64,000 nucleotides of DNA from an uncultured Bacteroides sp. (GCF_905207245.1 NZ_CAJLKP010000005.1:62001-126000), one strand, 5' to 3'; shown: positions 17,367-26,271, numbered from the stretch's first letter. The notes: a model not told the origin generated them from the letters alone. A program made the numbers and translations.

Positions 17367-19074
17367 AAACATAAAACAATGGTTGAGCAATCAGGAGCAT
17401 CTTTTTTATTTGTTTCTGATTATCCTGATAACACCCAATATCATCCTCTGCTTTACAGAGCCAATGCCTGTGGTGGCAAAAGTATGCAATGTACTGTTAC
17501 CATTCGCTTTCTACTATCTGTTAATGACCTTATCGAGAAACTGCGGAAAAATGTTCTGGATACTTTTCCTCTTTATCTTCTTCGGGGCTTTTCAAATAGT
17601 ATTGCTGTATCTCTTTGGACAGTCAATTATCGCCGTAGACATGTTTCTGAACCTTGTAACTACCAATTCGAGTGAAGCTATGGAGCTGTTGGATAATCTG
17701 ATTCCGGCATTAGTAAGCGTAATTATCCTCTATATTCCTGCCTTGATTCTGGCAGCAATCTCTATTATAAAGAAACGAAAACTTTCTCCGGTATTTATCA
17801 GTCGTGAACGAAAAAGAGCACTTGTAGCCTTAATTGTCGGCTTCATATCATTAGGTGCTGCCTATGGACTGGATAAACGCTATGAACTGAAATCTGACTT
17901 ATATCCGGCTAATGTATGTTATAATGTACTCCTTGCATTTCAACGTAATGCCCAGACACGAACTTACCATCAGACTTCAATGAATTTTACTTTCAAAGCC
18001 CAGGCTTCTCATCCGGAAGACAAGAGGGAAATTTACATCATGGTAGTGGGTGAGACATCCCGCGCCATGAACTGGAGTCTTTATGATTACAAACGGGAAA
18101 CCAATCCTAAGCTTTCCAATATAGAAGGAATTATTGCTTTCTGCCATGTATTGACAGAATCTAATACTACACACAAGAGTGTACCGATGTTGCTTTCTCC
18201 GATTTCAGCTACTAATTTCGATTCCATTTATTACCAGAAAAGTATTATAACAGCTTTCAAAGAAGCCGGTTTTCAGACAGCTTTCTTCTCAAATCAACGC
18301 TACAACCATTCCTTTATCGATTTTTTCGGGATGGAAGCAGATACTTATGACTTCATCAAGGAAGATTCGGATGATTCCAAATACAATCCGTCTGATGACG
18401 AACTTCTAAAGTTGGTAGAGAAAGAACTTGCAAAAAGGAATCAGAAGCAATTCATTGTACTGCATACCTACGGTTCGCACTTCAATTACCGTGAACGCTA
18501 TCCGGAGAACCATGCTTTTTTCCTGCCGGATTTCCCGGTAGATGCAGAAGTGAAGTACAAAGACAACCTGCTGAATGCTTACGATAACTCCATCCGATAT
18601 ACAGATGATTTTCTGGCACGTATTATAAATTTATTGAAAGAGCAGGAGGTAGATGCTACCATGCTTTACACCTCCGACCATGGAGAAGATATATTTGACG
18701 ACAACCGACACCTGTTCCTTCATGCATCGCCTGTTCCTTCTTATTATCAGTTGCATGTTCCGTTCCTACTATGGACATCCGCAAGCTATCAGAAAACATA
18801 CCCTGAAATACAGAGAGCAGCCCTGATGAACCGGCAGAAAAACATATCATCCAGCGCTTCCTTCTTCCAAACTATGATGGAACTGGCCGGAATAAAAACT
18901 CCGTACCGGAATGACAGCTTATCCGTCACCAGTCCTCTCTATACTGAGAAATCGAGGGTTTACCTAAATGACCACAACGAGCCACGCCCATTGGATGACA
19001 TCGGGATGAGAAAGGAGGACTTTGAAATGTTACAAAGAAGAGGGATAGTCTTCTTTCTCCAGATTCCTCACTGA
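17353..19074 (+). CDS. Phosphoethanolamine transferase (EptA/sulfatase-fold family)
   Basis: A 573-aa inner-membrane enzyme predicted to add phosphoethanolamine to an LPS/lipid A or glycan acceptor. Five hydrophobic segments cover about residues 13-160. The periplasmic alkaline-phosphatase-like domain follows with the nucleophile motif VGETSR (Thr235), HTYGSHFNYRERYP and the metal-binding TSDHGEDI and HASPV. The start at 17353 (MKLFKNIKQWL) is chosen over the in-frame 17317, since the longer frame lies wholly inside the upstream barrel gene. It overlaps that gene by 14 bp and the convergent MFS gene by 45 bp. Members of this family can lower polymyxin binding; the acceptor here is not determined. 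Confidence 0.9.
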   Translation: MKLFKNIKQWLSNQEHLFYLFLIILITPNIILCFTEPMPVVAKVCNVLLPFAFYYLLMTLSRNCGKMFWILFLFIFFGAFQIVLLYLFGQSIIAVDMFLNLVTTNSSEAMELLDNLIPALVSVIILYIPALILAAISIIKKRKLSPVFISRERKRALVALIVGFISLGAAYGLDKRYELKSDLYPANVCYNVLLAFQRNAQTRTYHQTSMNFTFKAQASHPEDKREIYIMVVGETSRAMNWSLYDYKRETNPKLSNIEGIIAFCHVLTESNTTHKSVPMLLSPISATNFDSIYYQKSIITAFKEAGFQTAFFSNQRYNHSFIDFFGMEADTYDFIKEDSDDSKYNPSDDELLKLVEKELAKRNQKQFIVLHTYGSHFNYRERYPENHAFFLPDFPVDAEVKYKDNLLNAYDNSIRYTDDFLARIINLLKEQEVDATMLYTSDHGEDIFDDNRHLFLHASPVPSYYQLHVPFLLWTSASYQKTYPEIQRAALMNRQKNISSSASFFQTMMELAGIKTPYRNDSLSVTSPLYTEKSRVYLNDHNEPRPLDDIGMRKEDFEMLQRRGIVFFLQIPH

Positions 19075-20253
19075 AGGAATACACATCATTAGAATGGCTG
19101 TCAGTACAATAGCAAACCCGCAATAGATAAATATATTGCCTATGCCCAAAGCATCTGCAACGAAACTCGTTACAAACAAACCGAAAATGGAAGGGAACAA
19201 ACTTATGCTATCGAACAACGAAAACACACGCCCCAGATAAATCGGCTTGAATTGCGTTTGCAATAAAGCAGTAAAGGGACCGGAAAGAAACGGAACAATC
19301 AGTCCTTGCATTACTGTCAGTATGGCAAAAAGTACATATCCTGTACTGGGCAACATTCCACAAAGCGCCAATGCCAGACCAAGAATCGCATAAGAGAACG
19401 CAATCATCAATATCTTCCTTATCTTAGGGTTCCAGATTCCCAGTAAAGCCCCTCCGGCCAACATGCCCGCCCCGAAAAGCGTCTCTATCAAACTAATCTG
19501 ATAAGCTGTTCCCGAGAAAGTGTGCAACGTCATCAATGGCATCAGAGCAACCACCGGCATCACAAAGAAAGTAATTAATATCTCTGTAACCATTACCCAA
19601 CTCACCCCTCTGTTCTGCATAATTACCCGGAATCCATCACGCATATCATTCAATACACTCTTTGCAGAAATATTTTCTTTCTTAGGATTCGGAATATACA
19701 CAAAAAGAAGAGCAGTACAAGCGATGATTGCGCCTGCCACGTCCAGCAACATAACAACACTCATATCAAACGCCAGCAGCAAAACTGCTCCCAACGCCGG
19801 ACCACCAATATTACAAATAGACTGAATGGCCTGATTAATTCCCGCAATACGGGTCAGTTCCTTTTCCGGTGCCAACAACGGAACGGATGATTTCATTGCA
19901 GGCGAGTGAAATGCTCCGCCAATAGAACGAAGCGCCAGCAACACATAGATATGCCATAACTCTATCGTGTCCAGATAAAAGAGTAAGGCAATGATACCGG
20001 AGCAAAGTGCAACGAAACTGTCTGCGCCAATCATTGTCCATTTCCGGTTCCAACGGTCAACATATACCCCTGCAAAAGCTCCCAATAAGGCTTGTGGCAA
20101 CAATGCCGCAATCATGGCGAAGGATAAAACTTCGGCAGAACCCGTTTTGAGACTAATCCACAAGACGATAGAAAATTGAGCTATGGAACTACTTAATATG
20201 GAAAATAGTTGTCCGCTCCATATTATGATAAACTTTTTCTTCCAATTATTCAT
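19030..20253 (-). CDS. Major facilitator superfamily exporter (MFS_3 / Mef-like)
   Basis: A 407-aa protein with about 12 hydrophobic segments. The MFS motif A region is GVYVDRWNRKWTMIGADSFV near residues 63-82, and SLKTGSAEVLSFAMIAALLPQALLGAFAG precedes it. This resembles the enterobactin exporter and macrolide efflux (Mef) branch of MFS. The substrate is unknown and no resistance gene neighbours it, so a claim of macrolide export would be unsupported. The 3' end overlaps the convergent phosphoethanolamine transferase gene by 45 bp. A -7 box lies at 20347-20354. Confidence 0.85.
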   Translation of the reverse strand: MNNWKKKFIIIWSGQLFSILSSSIAQFSIVLWISLKTGSAEVLSFAMIAALLPQALLGAFAGVYVDRWNRKWTMIGADSFVALCSGIIALLFYLDTIELWHIYVLLALRSIGGAFHSPAMKSSVPLLAPEKELTRIAGINQAIQSICNIGGPALGAVLLLAFDMSVVMLLDVAGAIIACTALLFVYIPNPKKENISAKSVLNDMRDGFRVIMQNRGVSWVMVTEILITFFVMPVVALMPLMTLHTFSGTAYQISLIETLFGAGMLAGGALLGIWNPKIRKILMIAFSYAILGLALALCGMLPSTGYVLFAILTVMQGLIVPFLSGPFTALLQTQFKPIYLGRVFSLFDSISLFPSIFGLFVTSFVADALGIGNIFIYCGFAIVLTAILMMCIPSVRNLEKEDYPSSL

Positions 20254-20346
20254 GATAAGATCGAAACTATATATAAAAAACAGATAAATCCTTCCTGTTG
20301 TTGCATCGATACAGGAGATTTCAGGTACTATTTGGTCTAGTTATTG

Positions 20347-20354
20347 CAAAAATA
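20347..20354 (-). promoter_or_regulatory. -7 box of the MFS gene
   Basis: TATTTTTG on the minus strand matches TAnnTTTG. It lies about 95 bp before the ATG at 20253, with a T-rich but inexact -33 region. Confidence 0.5.
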
Positions 20355-20368
20355 TGGCAATTAAAGAA

Positions 20369-20405
20369 AAAAGGTTCTGAAAACACTTGATTTTCAGAAC
20401 CTTTT
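20369..20405 (-). terminator. Rho-independent terminator of tRNA-Lys
   Basis: Perfect 15-bp arms (20369-20383 and 20391-20405) with a 7-nt loop. On the minus strand the hairpin is followed by a run of T. It lies 23 bp after the tRNA. Confidence 0.85.
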
Positions 20406-20427
20406 CAGTATTTCCTTAATTCACTTG

Positions 20428-20500
20428 TACACCCTCAGGGACTCGAACCCTGGACCCATTGATTAAGAGTCAATTGCTCTACCAGCTGAGCTAAGAGTGC
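20428..20500 (-). tRNA. tRNA-Lys (anticodon CTT)
   Basis: The minus-strand 73-nt sequence folds into a full cloverleaf. The acceptor stem is GCACTCT/AGGGTGT with two G-U pairs. The D arm is GCTC-AGCTGGTA-GAGC, the anticodon arm ATTGA-CTCTTAA-TCAAT with anticodon CTT, and the T arm CAGGG-TTCGAGT-CCCTG. The discriminator is A. The 3' CCA is not encoded (ACA follows), so it must be added after transcription. It has its own promoter and terminator. Confidence 0.97.
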
Positions 20501-20523
20501 ATCGTTTTTTTCGTTTGCGGGTG

Positions 20524-20555
20524 CAAAAGTAGTTCTTTTATTTTATTCATGCAAA
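20524..20555 (-). promoter_or_regulatory. Promoter of tRNA-Lys
   Basis: On the minus strand TTTG (20552-20555), 20 bp and TACTTTTG (20524-20531). It is about 20 bp upstream of the mature tRNA 5' end. Confidence 0.8.
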
Positions 20556-20593
20556 CAAAATTAAGCCTTTTTTCTCGATGAAAGCGGCTTTTT

Positions 20594-21397
20594 TTAGTCA
20601 AATTCGTATAGTTCGGAAGGAGTACTACGCTTTAAAGCACAGAGTTGCACATCTTTACCTACCAATATCCCCTTACTCTTTAATTTCCATTCCACCGTCT
20701 TGTAAGCGAGTTCCGGATGATTATTGTCTTTACTTAAATGGCAAAGCCAGATATATTTCAAGTCTTCCGTAATATTTTCCGCCAGAAATTCTGCAGTCGC
20801 GATATTACTCATATGTCCTGTACGACTTGTGATACGATCTTTCAGATATTGTGGATACGTACCCATCCGCAGCATTTCATCATCGTAGTTAGCTTCCAAT
20901 ATCAGGTAATTGGCTTTACGGATAAACCGCGCAGCAGTAGGAGTGATTTCACCAAGGTCAGTGAGGAATGAGAATACCTTACCATCTATTTCAATACAAT
21001 ATCCCACATTGTCCGTACCGTCATGGGGTACTTCAAAAGACTCAATACGGAAATCTTCCAATTGCATGGGTTGTTCTTTCTCCAGATAGTGAACGGAAGA
21101 GTGAAGTTTCTCCGTCATACAATAACTCTTATTGATTCCTTCATGAATGCGTGCAGTGGTATAAATAGGAATATGCAATTTCTCCCCCAATCCGCCTACC
21201 GATTTAATATGGTCGGCATGATCATGAGTTACAAATACAGCTCGTATCGTCTCCATGCTGATGCCTGCTTCCTTCAATGATTTCTTGATGGTACGTGCTG
21301 CAATACCAGCATCAATAAGTATTCCGTATCTTTCAGTGCCTATATAATAGCAGTTACCACTACTTCCGCTAGCAAGGCTTATAAATTTTACTTTCAT
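20594..21397 (-). CDS. Metallo-beta-lactamase-fold hydrolase (YycJ/WalJ-like)
   Basis: A 267-aa cytoplasmic metal-dependent hydrolase. The metal-binding motif is T-H-D-H-A-D-H at residues 57-63. It is preceded by LASGSSGNCYYI, which is characteristic of the YycJ branch, and followed by FEVPHDGTDNVGYCIE, SFLTDLGE and LEANYDDEMLRMGTYP. GHMSN and CHLSKDNNHPE later supply further ligands. YycJ-type proteins have been linked to exonuclease activity in DNA repair and to cell-wall control in Firmicutes, which cannot be confirmed here. It is transcribed from its own -7 box directly after the POT transporter terminator. Confidence 0.9.
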   Translation of the reverse strand: MKVKFISLASGSSGNCYYIGTERYGILIDAGIAARTIKKSLKEAGISMETIRAVFVTHDHADHIKSVGGLGEKLHIPIYTTARIHEGINKSYCMTEKLHSSVHYLEKEQPMQLEDFRIESFEVPHDGTDNVGYCIEIDGKVFSFLTDLGEITPTAARFIRKANYLILEANYDDEMLRMGTYPQYLKDRITSRTGHMSNIATAEFLAENITEDLKYIWLCHLSKDNNHPELAYKTVEWKLKSKGILVGKDVQLCALKRSTPSELYEFD

Positions 21398-21420
21398 TCT
21401 ATTCTCCTTAATTAGAAAAA

Positions 21421-21448
21421 GCCGCCACTTTTATGGCAAAGTGACGGC
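21421..21448 (-). terminator. Terminator hairpin after the POT transporter, in the leader of the MBL-fold gene
   Basis: Arms 21421-21431 and 21438-21448 (11 bp, one mismatch), followed on the minus strand by TTTTTC. The MBL gene's -7 box adjoins it, so the hairpin could also form in that gene's leader. Confidence 0.7.
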
Positions 21449-21455
21449 AAATATA
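21448..21455 (-). promoter_or_regulatory. -7 box of the MBL-fold hydrolase gene
   Basis: TATATTTG on the minus strand matches TAnnTTTG, about 50 bp before the ATG at 21397. It touches the hairpin described at 21421-21448. Confidence 0.6.
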
Positions 21456-21471
21456 CAAAAAAATGAGATAT

Positions 21472-22860
21472 TCAGACCCCAGCTTCCTTCTTTTTGTCGA
21501 TGGATGCGGTGATTTTGGCAAATACTAATAAGGCAAGGGCGGATATCAGACCGATAGCAGCGAAATAATACCAGATATAATGTGCATTTACACTGGCAGC
21601 CTCCCATGCCTCACGGGTTTCAAAGAGCACAGGATCGGGACAGTATTTTGTCAACAATACTCCGGCAATACCAAAACCGAAAATAGAAGAAAGGAAGGAA
21701 TGGAGATGACTGAAACCAAGATACATGCCTTCCTCACCCTTAGGCGCTTGCAAGGAGAAGTATTCCAAATAACGCGGTGAGATGAAGCATTCTGCCAAAG
21801 CCTGTATCACAATACCGGCTATCATCATCAACGTGATATTGCTCATTCCGGTTATCACATCGTTACCAAGAAGATTGCCGCATGCCATCAGCAGAGCCGA
21901 GAACGGAATAAGGAACATACCTATATTCATGGAAGTAATAGCCGAACGTTTTGCCATCAGTCGCGTTACAAAACTTACGCAGCAAACCACTACAAACGGA
22001 TTCACATTGGCTATCCACCCCGGTTTTGCCGTTTCGCCCGCCATACGGATTACATATTTGGGCATCGTAGCATATAACTGTTGCTGCACCATCCAGAAAC
22101 CTGTTACAATCAGAATAAGAATCAACAGGCGCCAGTTCGTAATAATACGCATAAAACCTTGCCCGATTTCGCGCATGCTTTTACCTTCGCCTGCCGTGTG
22201 GGTAGATTTATAGAGCAGAATAACCGAAAGCAGTGCCATTATCGTCATCGCTGCTGAGAAGTAGTTGATATAAATATAAGCTTGTTCACCGATGACGTTA
22301 CGCAATGGGTCGATTACGGTCTTTCCGGTGAAAGCACCGATATTTACCATCATATAAAAGATAGAATAACCGCGTGCACGGGTTGCCTCCGTTGTCTCTT
22401 TTGCCACCGAAGCCGAAATGATAGATTTAATAAACGAGCCACCCACCATGATAACAAACAGTACGGGAACAATCATCCAGCGGTAGTCACTATTCGGCAA
22501 CCCAATGAAACGGGTTACTTTGCCGTATTCCACTAAACCTGCAGCTTCAAGCAGGGTAGGGAGAATTCCCAATCCCAAATACCCGACAGACAGCAGCGAA
22601 AAAGCAACAATCATCGATTTTCGGAAACCTATTTTATCGGCATAAGCTCCCGTAAAGATGGGCAAAAGGTAAAGACCACCGGAGAATAAACCGGAAATCA
22701 TACTCGCTTCAAAGTCATTGAAGCCTAAAATTGTAGAAAGATAAATGGTAAGAACAATGAAAACGGCATAATATGCCATACGTTCGAAGAGCTCGACCGT
22801 ATTGCTTACCCAAAAGGCTTTAGTGAACCCTTTAGATACATTTCTGGGTGATTGAGTCAT
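21472..22860 (-). CDS. POT/PTR-family proton-coupled peptide transporter-like MFS protein
   Basis: A 462-aa polytopic membrane protein with about 12 hydrophobic segments. The N-terminal ELFERMAYYAVF (Glu23 to Phe34) is the ExxER(F/M)xYY motif of proton-coupled oligopeptide transporters, and GGLYLLPIFTGAYADKIGFRKSM is the MFS motif A. The family imports di- and tripeptides with protons, but the substrate here is inferred. It is monocistronic, with a complete promoter upstream and a terminator before the MBL gene, and is divergent from the HAD-like gene. Confidence 0.87.
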   Translation of the reverse strand: MTQSPRNVSKGFTKAFWVSNTVELFERMAYYAVFIVLTIYLSTILGFNDFEASMISGLFSGGLYLLPIFTGAYADKIGFRKSMIVAFSLLSVGYLGLGILPTLLEAAGLVEYGKVTRFIGLPNSDYRWMIVPVLFVIMVGGSFIKSIISASVAKETTEATRARGYSIFYMMVNIGAFTGKTVIDPLRNVIGEQAYIYINYFSAAMTIMALLSVILLYKSTHTAGEGKSMREIGQGFMRIITNWRLLILILIVTGFWMVQQQLYATMPKYVIRMAGETAKPGWIANVNPFVVVCCVSFVTRLMAKRSAITSMNIGMFLIPFSALLMACGNLLGNDVITGMSNITLMMIAGIVIQALAECFISPRYLEYFSLQAPKGEEGMYLGFSHLHSFLSSIFGFGIAGVLLTKYCPDPVLFETREAWEAASVNAHYIWYYFAAIGLISALALLVFAKITASIDKKKEAGV

Positions 22861-22893
22861 CCTAATATTATGTTGTTAGTGAAAAATTAAGCG

Positions 22894-22925
22894 CAAAAAT
22901 ACATTATTATGAAATTATATGCAAA
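22894..22925 (-). promoter_or_regulatory. Promoter of the POT-type transporter gene
   Basis: On the minus strand TTTG (22922-22925), 20 bp and TATTTTTG (22894-22901), about 35 bp upstream of the ATG. Confidence 0.75.
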
Positions 22926-22965
22926 TTTGTTTCATATTTACCTATTGTAAAAAGAGAAAGAACAC

Positions 22966-22995
22966 TTTGTTTTTTCAATAAGATTCGTATCTTTG
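22966..22995 (+). promoter_or_regulatory. Promoter of the HAD-like gene
   Basis: TTTG (22966-22969), 18 bp and TATCTTTG (22988-22995). The transcript would begin near 23000, so the in-frame upstream start at 22993 is unusable and ATG 23023 is chosen. Confidence 0.75.
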
Positions 22996-23022
22996 TTCTG
23001 TAATTTTTTTCAGCATAAAACT

Positions 23023-23448
23023 ATGACAATAGCAGTTGATTTCGACGGAACTATAGTAGAACATCGCTATCCCCGTATCGGTAAAGAGGTTCCTTTTGCA
23101 ATAGACACTTTAAAACTGTTGCAACAAGATCAGCACAGGCTCATTTTATGGAGTGTGCGCGAAGGTGAGCTTTTGGAAGAAGCCCTTGTCTGGTGTAGAG
23201 AGAGAGGATTGGAATTCTATGCTGTCAATCGTGATTATCCCGAAGAAAAGCAGCAGGACTATGGATTCTCCCGCAAACTAAAAGTAGACCTTTTCATTGA
23301 TGACCGCAACCTGGGCGGTCTTCCCGATTGGGGCATCATCTACCGGATGATAAACGAACATAAGACATTCCAAGATATCTACGCACAGGAAGAAGATGCT
23401 ACTGTAAAACAGGGTAAAAAAGAAGAAACAGTGGCTTTGAAGAAATGA
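23023..23448 (+). CDS. HAD-superfamily small phosphatase-like protein (BT0820-like)
   Basis: A 141-aa soluble protein beginning MTIAVDFDGTIVEH, with the HAD nucleophile motif DFDGT (Asp6, Asp8), then LILWSVREGELLEEALVWCRERG (motif II region) and KVDLFIDDRNLGG (motif IV acidic pair). It lacks a large cap domain, as in short type C0 members. The Bacteroides thetaiotaomicron relative BT0820 has the same architecture. The substrate is unknown. A short Lys/Glu-rich tail follows the domain. It shares a bidirectional terminator with uxaC. Confidence 0.85.
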   Translation: MTIAVDFDGTIVEHRYPRIGKEVPFAIDTLKLLQQDQHRLILWSVREGELLEEALVWCRERGLEFYAVNRDYPEEKQQDYGFSRKLKVDLFIDDRNLGGLPDWGIIYRMINEHKTFQDIYAQEEDATVKQGKKEETVALKK

Positions 23449-23493
23449 CATTGTCATTGAGAATGAAAAAAGAGTGAGATAAAAATATAAAGA

Positions 23494-23525
23494 AATAGCC
23501 GGAACAAAATCCTGTTCCGGCTATT
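23494..23525. terminator. Bidirectional terminator between the HAD-like gene and uxaC
   Basis: Perfect 13-bp GC-rich arms (23494-23506, 23513-23525) with a 6-nt loop, then ATTTTTA on the plus strand and an A-rich start on the other side. It serves convergent genes. Confidence 0.88.
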
Positions 23526-23529
23526 ATTT

Positions 23530-24936
23530 TTAGAACTTGAAGAAATTCTTAGCGTTGTAGTAGCTAATATCTTCAATCATCTGGTTCACGCGTTCCATCT
23601 CAGAAGCCGGAATTTCACCATTTTCAATGTCACGACCAACAAGGTTACATAACGTACGGCGGAAATATTCATGACGCGGATAGGAGAGGAACGAACGGGA
23701 GTCCGTCAACATACCTACGAAACGACTCAACAGACCAAGTACGGAAAGAGCATTCATTTGTTTCTCCATGCCATCCTTTTGGTCGAGGAACCACCAGCCG
23801 GAACCAAACTGTATCTTACCTGCAATTGTACCATCCTGGAAGTTACCTAGCATAGTGGCTATAACTTCGTTGGCACACGGATTCAGGTTATACAGGATTG
23901 TCTTCGTCAATTTACCTTGAGAATTCAGGCGATCGAGGAATTTAGACATTGCTTTAGCTGTAGTAAATTCGCCGATAGAATCGAAACCGGTGTCAGGACC
24001 AAGCAATTTGAGCATCTTGCTGTTATTATTGCGGATAGCACCATAGTGGAACTGTTGTGTCCAGCCTTTTTCCCAATCCATTTCGCCAAACACAATCAAC
24101 ATAGCCGACTTGAACTTCAAAATTTCTTCTTTTGTCAACTCTGTTCCGCCATACACTTTATTAAATATAGCCTTGATTTCAGCATCCGTATAGTCTTCGG
24201 CGTAGAACTCTTCAATACCGTGGTCGGACAGTTTACAACCTTGTTCAGCAAAGAAGTCGTGACGCTTGCGCAGGGCAGCCACCATATCATCAAAATTAGA
24301 AATAGCAACACCGCTAACTTCAGACAGCTTCTCAACATAAGCGCGGAAATCGGCGGGAACTTCTACAGCCATTGCTTTATCCGGACGCCAGGTAGGCAAC
24401 ATCTTCGTTTCAAAACCGCTTTCACGGGTCTGGATGTGATATTCCAAAGAGTCAATAGGATCATCTGTAGTACAAACAGCTTCTACATGATAACGGCGCA
24501 TCATGCCACGGGCAGAGTATTCCGGCTTAGCCAATTTCTCGTTACACTCGTCATAAATCTCACGCGCAGTCTTCGGGCTCAGGATTTTGTCGATACCAAA
24601 TGCCGTTTTCAGTTCCAGGTGTGTCCAGTGATACAACGGGTTACGGAAAGTATAAGGAACTGTTTCCGCCCACTTCTCAAACTTTTCCCAATCGGTGGTG
24701 TCCGTACCGGTACAGAAACGTTCGTCCACACCATTAGTGCGCATTGCACGCCATTTGTAGTGATCGCCGCCCAACCAGATTTCAGTCAGTGACTTGAACT
24801 GATAGTCGTCTGCTACCATTTTAGGGATTAAGTGACAGTGATAATCGATAATCGGCATCTTGGCCGCATGTTCATGATACAACTTCTGTGCAGTTTCTGT
24901 TTGCAACAGGAAGTTTTCATCCATAAATTTTTTCAT
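23530..24936 (-). CDS. uxaC: Uronate (glucuronate/galacturonate) isomerase
   Basis: The 468-aa enzyme converts D-glucuronate to D-fructuronate and D-galacturonate to D-tagaturonate, the first step of hexuronate breakdown. Family marks include the N-terminal metal-binding PIIDYHCHLIP (HxH), the WLGGDHYKWRAMRTNGV segment, VEAVCTTDDPIDSLEYH and the C-terminal GGWWFLDQKDGM and DSRSFLSYPRHEYFRR motifs. Length fits UxaC (about 468-470 aa). The frame extends to 24975, but ATG 24936 (MKKFMDENFLL) is the family start. It is divergent from the LacI-type regulator and uxaB, which form the rest of the pathway here. Confidence 0.96.
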   Translation of the reverse strand: MKKFMDENFLLQTETAQKLYHEHAAKMPIIDYHCHLIPKMVADDYQFKSLTEIWLGGDHYKWRAMRTNGVDERFCTGTDTTDWEKFEKWAETVPYTFRNPLYHWTHLELKTAFGIDKILSPKTAREIYDECNEKLAKPEYSARGMMRRYHVEAVCTTDDPIDSLEYHIQTRESGFETKMLPTWRPDKAMAVEVPADFRAYVEKLSEVSGVAISNFDDMVAALRKRHDFFAEQGCKLSDHGIEEFYAEDYTDAEIKAIFNKVYGGTELTKEEILKFKSAMLIVFGEMDWEKGWTQQFHYGAIRNNNSKMLKLLGPDTGFDSIGEFTTAKAMSKFLDRLNSQGKLTKTILYNLNPCANEVIATMLGNFQDGTIAGKIQFGSGWWFLDQKDGMEKQMNALSVLGLLSRFVGMLTDSRSFLSYPRHEYFRRTLCNLVGRDIENGEIPASEMERVNQMIEDISYYNAKNFFKF

Positions 24937-25054
24937 TCTACTGTGTTTTAAGTATATAAAAATATTACTTTCCAATTATTATACCTATATAGTATTGATT
25001 GTAAAGCTAATAGGTGAGATATTGGTTTTTACTTTTATTAACCGTTATCGAACA

Positions 25055-25085
25055 CAAAAGTAGAAAATTTACTTGGAGAAACAAA
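25055..25085 (-). promoter_or_regulatory. Promoter of uxaC
   Basis: On the minus strand TTTG (25082-25085), 19 bp and TACTTTTG (25055-25062). The predicted leader is about 110 nt. Confidence 0.75.
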
Positions 25086-25101
25086 ATAATTCGTATCTTT
25101 G
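25073..25101 (+). promoter_or_regulatory. Promoter of the LacI-type regulator and uxaB
   Basis: TTG (25073-25075), 18 bp and TATCTTTG (25094-25101). It interleaves with the divergent uxaC promoter, so a single regulator bound here could control both transcripts. Confidence 0.75.
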
Positions 25102-25172
25102 CGGCAAATATTTATAATATTTAAGTTTTAGACATCGAACCTTTATCACCTTAAAACAAGGAGAAAGAGAAT

Positions 25173-26234
25173 ATGGAAAACAAGAACTACACCATTAAGG
25201 ATATTGCCCGCATGGCAGGTGTTTCCGCCGGAACAGTGGACCGCGTGCTGCACAATCGGGGAGACGTTTCTGCTTCAAGCCGTGAAAAGGTTCAAAAAGT
25301 CTTGGATGAAATAGATTATCACCCTAATATGTTCGCCATCGGTTTGGCGGCCAAAAAGCGCTATTGCATTCTGTGCATTATACCTTATTATATAGAGTAC
25401 GATTACTGGCATTCCGTTTCGGAAGGTATCAACCGTGCAGCGCAGGAGATGCGGCCGTTCAATGTCAGCATTGAATTTCTGTATTACCATCATGCCGACA
25501 GGCTTTCTTATGAAAAGGCGTGTGCAAAAATCCGCAGGGAACCGGTGGATGCGGTACTGATAGCTCCCAATTTCCGTGAAGAAACGATGGCGCTCACTTC
25601 CTATCTGGAAGGGAAGGGGATACCCTATGCATTCATCGATTTCAATATAGAGGATACTCACGCGCTTTGCTATATCGGACAAGATTCCAAGGCAAGCGGG
25701 TATATCGCCGCTAAAATCCTGATGCGCAAGTATGAGGAAGGGCAGGAGTTGATATTATTCCTTAATAACAAGAAAAATAGTCCGGCAGAAATACAGATGC
25801 AACGCCGCATGGATGGTTTCATGAGCTTTATTGCCCAAGAACATAGCAATCTGGTGGTTCATGATGTTGTACTGAACAAGGAAGATGATGCCGCCAACCG
25901 CCGGACACTAAAAGAGTTCTTTACAGCACATCCGCAAGCTGTGCTGGGTGCTGTTTTCAATTCACGCGTTTACCAGGTGGCAAACTACTTGCAGGAAACA
26001 GACCATCATCTGGCAGGCTTAGTCGGTTATGACCTTCTGCAAAAGAATGTGGAGTATCTAAAATCCGGTGAAGTGAATTACCTCATCGGGCAGCGTCCCG
26101 GATTACAGGGATATTGCGGCATAAAAGCGTTATGCGACCATATGGTCTTCAAACGTCCGGTGACCGCCGTGAAATATATGCCTATCGACATCTTGATGAA
26201 AGAAAACATCAATTTCTATTTTGAATTTGAATAA
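25173..26234 (+). CDS. LacI/GalR-family transcriptional regulator of hexuronate genes
   Basis: A 353-aa regulator. The DNA-binding helix-turn-helix is TIKDIARMAGVSAGTVDRVLHNRG (about residues 7-30), then a hinge helix. The periplasmic-binding-protein-like sensor domain spans 60-350 (CILCIIPYYIEYDYWHSVSEG...). The sensor belongs to the sugar-binding Peripla_BP_4 type rather than a classic CcpA sensor. Location between uxaC and uxaB, upstream of uxaB by 38 bp, makes uronate metabolites likely effectors, which is inference. Autoregulation is plausible because its promoter overlaps the uxaC one. Confidence 0.9.
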   Translation: MENKNYTIKDIARMAGVSAGTVDRVLHNRGDVSASSREKVQKVLDEIDYHPNMFAIGLAAKKRYCILCIIPYYIEYDYWHSVSEGINRAAQEMRPFNVSIEFLYYHHADRLSYEKACAKIRREPVDAVLIAPNFREETMALTSYLEGKGIPYAFIDFNIEDTHALCYIGQDSKASGYIAAKILMRKYEEGQELILFLNNKKNSPAEIQMQRRMDGFMSFIAQEHSNLVVHDVVLNKEDDAANRRTLKEFFTAHPQAVLGAVFNSRVYQVANYLQETDHHLAGLVGYDLLQKNVEYLKSGEVNYLIGQRPGLQGYCGIKALCDHMVFKRPVTAVKYMPIDILMKENINFYFEFE

Positions 26235-26271
26235 ACATAATAGTATCAATCATTTAAAACGATTTTTTAAG

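Noticed and set aside
22993..23022. Upstream start for the HAD-like gene
   Set aside because: The first codon is part of the -7 promoter box (22988-22995), so the transcript would begin after it. The family start is ATG 23023.
23917..24792. Long open frame antisense to uxaC
   Set aside because: It is fully contained within the strongly supported uxaC gene and has no promoter, family motif or plausible composition of its own.
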